From Clostridia bacterium (GTDB lineage Bacteria > Bacillota > Clostridia > TANB77 > CAG-508), in contig JAAWEA010000057.1 in NCBI GenBank assembly GCA_022794055.1, forward strand, positions 1-51,404: a stretch of 51,404 bases of DNA, in the 5' to 3' direction. Positions 46,672 to 51,404 of the stretch are shown here, in pieces. Position 1 is the first letter of the stretch, and each line of letters starts with the position of its first letter. The notes under the pieces are model-generated. The model had not been told where the DNA came from and searched no databases. It saw only the letters and a list, made by a program, of their open reading frames with translations. The position numbers and the translations under genes were made by a program.

Positions 46672-47808
46672 CTAATTAAAATATTTGTCCATTAGTTTGT
46701 CCATTAATTCTTGTAAGATTTTTATATTTTTTTCATATATAATTTTCTGTTTGTCTATTTGTTTGACTATTTCTGCAAATTTGTTTTGTAGTTCTATTGG
46801 TGGCAAAGGAAAATTAAAGCCTCCCAATTGTTCTTTATTTACTTTAGGTATATTAGTTCTTGAACTATAACTTAAAATATAATTCAAAAAATACTCTGAT
46901 CTTAATACAAACACTAAAAATTCTTTTCTGCATTTGTCGCTAGTTAAAATTGGATAAGAATCTGCTGAGCATAATCCTTTAAAATTAGGTGTAGCAACCT
47001 TATTCAAGTTTGGTCTTATTTTGCTATATATAATGTGTCTTTCATCAAATAAGTATTTTCCGCTTGTTAAATTAGATTCTTTCACACTAATATAATTTAT
47101 CAATTTTCCTGTATTTTTTTCTATATTTTCTATACCTATATGTGGTAATTCTGCATATTTTTTAAAGTCTTTGGTCATATTTGTATCAATACTCCCAACT
47201 TCTAAAATATTTGCTATATACCATTTTCTATCATTTATTTCAAAGTTACCAAACATCTCTATAAATGTAGATTTTTGTATTTCATTTAATATATTTACCT
47301 GCTTATTATTTATATCTATTATTTCTTGTATTTCATCTAATTTATTTACTATTATTTCCTGTTCCTTTATACTTGGAATATAAATATCTAAATTTTCAAA
47401 GCTTGTTTTATTTATAATTGGTACAACTGGTGCATTTGCTATTTTTCTTAAAATTTCTGATTTTGCTATAAACCAATAAGATAAATATTTATTATTTACT
47501 ATATCTTTATTTGGTATTATAGCATTAATTTGTTGATTACAAGCACTCTCTTTTATAGTAATGCCGACTTTTCCTATTATTCCTATACAAGTAACTAATA
47601 CGCTATTTTTAGGTAAAATTCTTGCTTTTTCTCTTGCTTTTTCTGATATATAGTTTATTGAATCATTTAAATAATTTATTATTCCATCTTCAAAATCACT
47701 AGGTGTATAAAAATTTATATCTTTCTTATTGTAAAATTCTTCATTTCTTTTACTAGGTGTATTTCCTGTTATAATAGTTCCTATATCTTTTAATTTTAGT
47801 TTATTCAT
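46672..47808 (-). CDS. hsdS: Type I restriction enzyme specificity subunit S
   Basis: A 378-residue DNA-recognition subunit. Two target-recognition domains (about 1-150 and 190-350) are each followed by a conserved helix; the repeats SIKEQEIIVNKLDEIQEII (about 152-170) and PIELQNKFAEIVKQID (about 342-357) are typical. It sets the sequence methylated by HsdM and cut by HsdR; the target cannot be predicted here. The start overlaps the hsdM stop by 8 bases, with AAAGGAATT inside hsdM as ribosome site. No invertible copies of the recognition domains are seen nearby. Confidence 0.92.
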   Translation of the reverse strand: MNKLKLKDIGTIITGNTPSKRNEEFYNKKDINFYTPSDFEDGIINYLNDSINYISEKAREKARILPKNSVLVTCIGIIGKVGITIKESACNQQINAIIPNKDIVNNKYLSYWFIAKSEILRKIANAPVVPIINKTSFENLDIYIPSIKEQEIIVNKLDEIQEIIDINNKQVNILNEIQKSTFIEMFGNFEINDRKWYIANILEVGSIDTNMTKDFKKYAELPHIGIENIEKNTGKLINYISVKESNLTSGKYLFDERHIIYSKIRPNLNKVATPNFKGLCSADSYPILTSDKCRKEFLVFVLRSEYFLNYILSYSSRTNIPKVNKEQLGGFNFPLPPIELQNKFAEIVKQIDKQKIIYEKNIKILQELMDKLMDKYFN

Positions 47809-49265
47809 TATAAAATTCCTTTAACTTTTCTATTCTTGGTAGAAGTTCTTTTATATTATTATTTAATTCTTCAAATAATTCTTCTGTCTTTCTATACTCT
47901 TTTCTTTCAACAACTATTTCTTTATATTTATTTATTGATAAATCATAACCATTATTTGCAATTTCCTCTTTTGCAACAAAAAATGATTTTTCACTTCTTT
48001 TCCTATTTAGTTCATCTTCTGAATCTCTATTTTTAAATCTCTCAATAATCTCTGGTATATCATTTTCATTTATTGGTTCTCTTTTATCATCTAAACTAAA
48101 ACCATCTGCTTGCATATCATAAAACCATACTTTATCAGTTCCTCCTGCATTTGTTTTTGTAAATATTAAAATTGCTGTTGATACACCAGCATAAGGCTTA
48201 AATATTCCGCTTGGCATTGATATAATTGCTTCTAATTTATGATTTTCCACTATCTCTTTTCTAATTGTTTGATGTGCTTTTGAACTTCCAAATAATACTC
48301 CATCTGGTACTATACACGCACATCTTCCTCCTATTTTTAATATCTTTAAAAATAATGCTAAAAATAATAATTCTGTTTTCTTTGTATTATTTGTTAATTC
48401 TAATAATTTTTTTGATATTATATCACTATTAATAGAGCCTTTAAATGGTGGGTTTGCTAACACTAATGTATATTTACTTTCATCTCCATTATCTTCACAT
48501 AAAGAATCTTTATATTCTATATTTGGATTTTCAATTCCATGTTGTATTAAATTCATTGCACTTATTCTAAGCATTGTTCTATCTATATCAAATCCATAAA
48601 ACATCTTATTATTATAATATTTTATATTCTCTTCGTTATTAAACATTTCTTTATTATTTTTCTCTAAATACTCTCCTACTCCTACTAAAAATCCAGCACT
48701 TCCACAGGATGGATCTACTATTACATCTTTTTCTGTAGGTTGCATAAGTTCAACCATCATTTTTATTATTTGTCTTGGTGTTCTGAATTGTCCCATTGTT
48801 CCAGCTGTTGACATCTTTGAAAGCAAATATTCATACAAATCTCCTTTTGTATCTTTATCTTCCATTTCTATTTTATCTATTAATGATACTATCTTTTGTA
48901 AAACAATTGGTGTTGGAATCAAAAATATAGCATCTTCCATATATTTTGCATAACTTGATTTTTCATTATTTCCGGATAGTTTTTATGTATGGAAATACTT
49001 TTTCTTGTATTACCTTAAACATTTTTGCTGATTCATATCCTTTAAAATTACTCCACCTACATTCTTGATGTTCTTCATCAAATATTTTTTTCAACTTTAT
49101 TCCTAAAAGTACTTCATTTCTTTCATTTCTTAAATCTATATCATCTAATCCTTTTATAAATAATAAATATGTAATTTGTTCTATTGCTGTTAATGGATTT
49201 GCTATTCCTCCTGAATGTAATACTAACCATATTTTATCTATTATTCCTTTTATACTACTATCCAT
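47801..49265 (-). CDS. hsdM: Type I restriction enzyme methylase subunit M, interrupted by +1 frameshift
   Basis: The N6-adenine methyltransferase subunit. The N-terminal helical domain begins at 49265 (behind TGGAGGAAAA). After FPYIKTI an extra C next to 48974 gives an in-frame CGG and then stop codons; without it the sequence runs on as GNNEKSSYAKYMEDAIF, as in the family, for 487 residues. The catalytic domain has DPSCGSAGFL (SAM loop), NPPF (catalytic motif IV) and YEYLLSKMSTAGTMGQFRTP before them. As written there are two frames, 49265-48966 and 48940-47801. It is the first gene of the hsdMSR operon. Confidence 0.92.
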
Positions 49266-49390
49266 TTTTCCTCCATATAATTTATCTTTCTATTCTTTTT
49301 TTCTATTTTGTAACTAATAACTTTTAATAGTTACTTTGTATTTTTCTCCTTCTTTTTTACATCTAAGCAATTTTTTTCATTTTCCCATTT

Positions 49391-49679
49391 TTATAAATAG
49401 TTCTGCCAAAATGTCTCAAAATCCGATGGATTTTCTTTAAATTCATTAATTATTGTTTGTGCATCATTAGAATTACTAATTAATTTCTTTTTTTCTTAAA
49501 TTCTGTGTATTTATCTATTTCTTCCTTAGTTTTTTGTATTATATTATCATAAAAGCAGATTATTTTCAAATCATAAAGCTAAAACAGTAATTTATTGTAC
49601 CATTATTCATAATATCAATTCTAAATCCATCACAAGCATCAAATGCTGAAAATTCAGAATATGAAAAAATATATCTCAT
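49391..49679 (-). pseudogene. Decayed small gene next to the restriction operon
   Basis: A start at 49679 behind GGAGAAATAAA opens MRYIFSYSEFSAFDACDGFR and breaks off at a stop after 37 codons. A second frame carries DLKIICFYDNIIQKTKEEID and stops at an A-rich run, and a third frame carries LISNSNDAQTIINEFKENPS up to a stop at 49391. The pieces follow in order on one strand, so they look like one gene of about 95 codons broken by two shifts. These shifts are not at CGG codons. Family not recognised. Confidence 0.5.
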
Positions 49680-49702
49680 TTTATTTCTCCATATTTACTT
49701 TT

Positions 49703-49850
49703 TTATTTAACAACTCTACTAACAAATTGTATCTTCCTAGTTAACATAGCTGTAATTGCACCTTGTCCATAAGTCGGTTCTTCTTCATAACTATAATCTT
49801 CTTGGATATGCTGTTTCTCTACACCATACCTCTAATAAATTACTAAACAT
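49703..49850 (-). pseudogene. Decayed gene fragment (YunG-like)
   Basis: Frame one from 49850 reads MFSNLLEVWCRETAYP and then hits a stop; the next frame continues QEDYSYEEEPTYGQGAITAM and ends at 49703. The WCRETAYP ... YGQxAxTA pattern recalls YunG-like small proteins, from memory only. The shift is a one-base loss or two-base gain, not a CGG site. Together with the fragment downstream it marks a decay zone at the border of the restriction cluster. Confidence 0.4.
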
Positions 49851-49916
49851 TATGCAAATATGGTGTATGACAATTAAGTTGTAGCTCTGATTTTATTCTT
49901 ATATTATAACATAAAA

Positions 49917-49950
49917 TTTAAAAGACTAGTTTAAGAACAACTAATCTTTT
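49917..49950. terminator. Terminator after the DUF4179-type gene
   Basis: AAAGACTAGTT (49921-49931) and AACTAATCTTT (near 49939-49949) pair with one mismatch, flanked by A-runs and T-runs. It lies about 40 bases beyond the stop at 49988. Confidence 0.7.
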
Positions 49951-49987
49951 AAATTTTGTAATTATTTTTCTAATTATACATATACAA

Positions 49988-51061
49988 TTATTTTACTTTT
50001 TCTAATTCAACAATTATCTCATCACCATTTGCCTTAAATAAATATACTTTTAAATTATCTGTTGCATCATAATTTGTTAAATTAAATGTATTGTAATATC
50101 TTACACTTCCATCTTCTTTAACACTTATTTCTTCATCTCCATCAGATCTTCGTGCTGGATAAAATTTTCTTCCATCAGAAGTTTCTACACACTCTTTTTC
50201 ATTAAAAGAAATTTCATTACAGTTACTTAAATAAATTTTAAATGCAGTATTTGAAACATTAGCATCATCAAATTTATAATTTTCATCACTAATAGAAACT
50301 AATTTATATTGAACTATATTAGATTTTGCCATTTTGCTAGGTACATCTATTTCATAAATCCATTCACCTTTATAAATGATATATTTTTCCTCGCCATTTT
50401 CCCAATATCTATTTCTTATCTTATTAAATGTTACTTTTAATTTTTGAGATATAGGAAATTTTACTGGATTTCCTGTTGCAGTTAAATAAAATTTTATCTC
50501 ATTATCATTTACTTTCTGGCTAGTTTCACTATATGCTCCCTTATAACTATCATAATTTTCTCTTGCTTCTTGCTCTGTTTGGTATAAAGATGTCTTTTCT
50601 TCTGATTCAAGTTCTCTTGTTGCAAAAACTTTTTCATCCTTTTCATTTACTACTTTTAAATCCATTATATCTATTTTTCCATCATTTGATAACATATCTT
50701 GTAAACTATAACTACTATCAAATTTTATATTAATATTCATATCAAAATTATTATCATCTATTAAGAAAGATTCTATACTTGTACTAATTCCATTTGATTC
50801 TCTATATTCTGTATTTACATCACTATAATAGTCATTATTGATAGCAGTTTGAATACCATCACTACTATTTGCTCCAAATTTGTTAATTATTTGTGTTGTA
50901 GCAAATACCACTCCTGTCATTGAAAGAGCAATACAGGCTGCTATTCCTATACCTTTTCCAATATTTAATTTACTTTTATTCATCACTATATCCTCCTTTT
51001 TTACTACTTGAGATATAGCTATTTTCATTTTTACTTTTTCAAAAATTTTATTATTATTCAT
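49988..51061 (-). CDS. DUF4179-type membrane protein, putative anti-sigma factor
   Basis: A 357-residue protein: a short cytoplasmic N-terminus (about 1-33) with IAISQVVKKEDIV, one membrane helix (about 36-55), and a large extracytoplasmic beta-rich domain with repeated charged strands. This layout matches DUF4179-containing proteins that follow ECF sigma genes in Firmicutes and act as, or resemble, membrane anti-sigma factors. The start codon lies one base after the sigma stop (TAATATG), implying translational coupling. No classical zinc anti-sigma His/Cys motif is seen. Confidence 0.7.
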   Translation of the reverse strand: MNNNKIFEKVKMKIAISQVVKKEDIVMNKSKLNIGKGIGIAACIALSMTGVVFATTQIINKFGANSSDGIQTAINNDYYSDVNTEYRESNGISTSIESFLIDDNNFDMNINIKFDSSYSLQDMLSNDGKIDIMDLKVVNEKDEKVFATRELESEEKTSLYQTEQEARENYDSYKGAYSETSQKVNDNEIKFYLTATGNPVKFPISQKLKVTFNKIRNRYWENGEEKYIIYKGEWIYEIDVPSKMAKSNIVQYKLVSISDENYKFDDANVSNTAFKIYLSNCNEISFNEKECVETSDGRKFYPARRSDGDEEISVKEDGSVRYYNTFNLTNYDATDNLKVYLFKANGDEIIVELEKVK

Positions 51062-51062
51062 A

Positions 51063-51404
51063 TTATCGAACCTCTTTTTTTATTTTATTTCTAATTCTGT
51101 ATAGTCTTTGCTTCACATTAAATTCGGAAATCTTTTGTTCTTTAGCTATATCCTTAATTGATTTAGAATAATAATAAAAATTTAAAAATATCTTTTTATC
51201 TATTTCTTTCATATTTTCTAGTTTCTTTTCTATTTTACTAATTTCTTCTACACTATTATCAAGAAGATTAATTTTATCATAAATATATAAACTATTTTCA
51301 TAATTAGAAATACCAACATTAACTTTGATTTTTCTTAAATATTCTTTTACTATATTTCTTGTTATTCCTGCAATATATGAACGGTAACAACGGCATCCCC
51401 GGCA
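51063..51404 (-). CDS. ECF-type RNA polymerase sigma factor, partial
   Basis: The C-terminal part of a sigma-70-family factor, cut by the window end. SYIAGITRNIVKEYLRK is the end of region 2; after a lysine-rich linker, region 4 reads KEIDKKIFLNFYYYSKSIKD then IAKEQKISEFNVKQRLYR, a typical helix-turn-helix that binds the -35 box. It is followed directly by its probable membrane anti-sigma partner. The first about 27 coding bases at the window edge give a Cys/Arg-rich, GC-rich stretch unlike this family, and probably do not belong to the gene. Confidence 0.8.
   Translation of the reverse strand, partial: CRGCRCYRSYIAGITRNIVKEYLRKIKVNVGISNYENSLYIYDKINLLDNSVEEISKIEKKLENMKEIDKKIFLNFYYYSKSIKDIAKEQKISEFNVKQRLYRIRNKIKKEVR
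51377..51404. other. GC-rich terminal segment, possible chimeric end
   Basis: The last about 28 bases (from TGAACGGTAACAACGG onward) are clearly more than half G+C, against about a quarter in the surrounding DNA. On the + strand they could encode NGNNGIPG. They replace the expected conserved part of sigma region 2. An assembly chimera at a contig end is the simplest explanation. Confidence 0.4.

Noticed and set aside
44815..48980. Repeat-driven phase variation of the restriction genes
   Set aside because: No homopolymer or short tandem repeat lies at either break, and no inverted repeats or duplicate hsdS domains are nearby.
32098..49265. Simple codon reassignment of CGG (for example to Trp, Gln or a stop)
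   Set aside because: At the five sites the frame changes as well; reading CGG as any single residue in the zero frame leads to nonsense and early stops, while skipping C restores the family sequence.
43323..49265. hsdR and hsdM as naturally split two-gene subunits
   Set aside because: The fragments join inside conserved motifs without a gap, and no ribosome site or start codon fits the downstream halves at the right place.
1..51404. CRISPR arrays, tRNA or rRNA genes, transposases, phage genes
   Set aside because: None could be recognised on either strand by reading; short RNAs could still have been missed.

Overview
The window is about 51 kb of very AT-rich DNA from a low-GC Firmicute, most likely a spore-forming Clostridia lineage of the uncultured gut type. 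The basis is Shine-Dalgarno AGGAGG sites, TTGACA-N17-TATAAT promoters, a SAM-I riboswitch before metK, Gram-positive LexA-like boxes, sporulation genes (dpaB, a spoVB-like flippase) and typical Clostridia neighbours (der-plsY-gpsA, miaB-mutS, rqcH, pepF). No rRNA, tRNA, CRISPR array, prophage or IS element was seen.

Layout. 1-862 is gene-free. 863-6.2 kb: a CPA2 cation/H+ antiporter with an attenuator-like leader, a XerC-type recombinase, a YneA-like SOS division inhibitor with a LexA-like box in its promoter spacer, pepF and dpaB. 6.2-9.0 kb: an operon of acyl-CoA synthetase, SanA/YdcF-like protein and a small protein. 9.2-13.3 kb: a MATE exporter fused to a cytidylate-kinase-like domain, a SpoVB-like flippase and a foreign-looking orphan. 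13.4-19 kb: the der-plsY-gpsA-zinc-ribbon operon and a DUF2207 membrane protein. 19-31.5 kb: rqcH, a tandem HD protein, miaB-mutS, a DUF308 protein, rpmF, a coiled-coil acidic protein with a DUF5662 partner, and metK. 31.5-40.6 kb: uvrB, a NatAB-type ABC exporter, a degenerate tyrosine-kinase-like protein and a DacF-type carboxypeptidase. 40.6-49.3 kb: a left-running cluster of type I restriction genes (hsdM, hsdS, hsdR), then a DnaB-like ATPase and an MBL hydrolase. 49.3-51.4 kb: decayed genes, then an ECF sigma factor (cut by the window end) coupled to a DUF4179-type membrane protein.

The most striking observation is a shared frameshift signature. Four otherwise well-preserved genes (uvrB, hsdR, hsdM and the DUF2207 gene, the last twice) are each broken by one extra C placed exactly at a codon boundary before a GGN glycine codon. 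Each site therefore shows an in-frame CGG codon, and skipping its C restores the family sequence exactly. By eye I found no in-frame CGG in the other recognisable native genes. The four CGG codons read normally lie in three compositionally foreign orphan ORFs. Either CGG is a +1 frameshift or quadruplet-decoding signal here, or there is a systematic C-before-GG sequencing error. Raw reads would decide.

A 72-bp perfect palindrome between the dac gene and the MBL gene supplies the TGA stop codon of both convergent genes. It shares a 10-base core with a shorter hairpin at the end of the DUF2207 gene, which suggests a family of small palindromic repeats.
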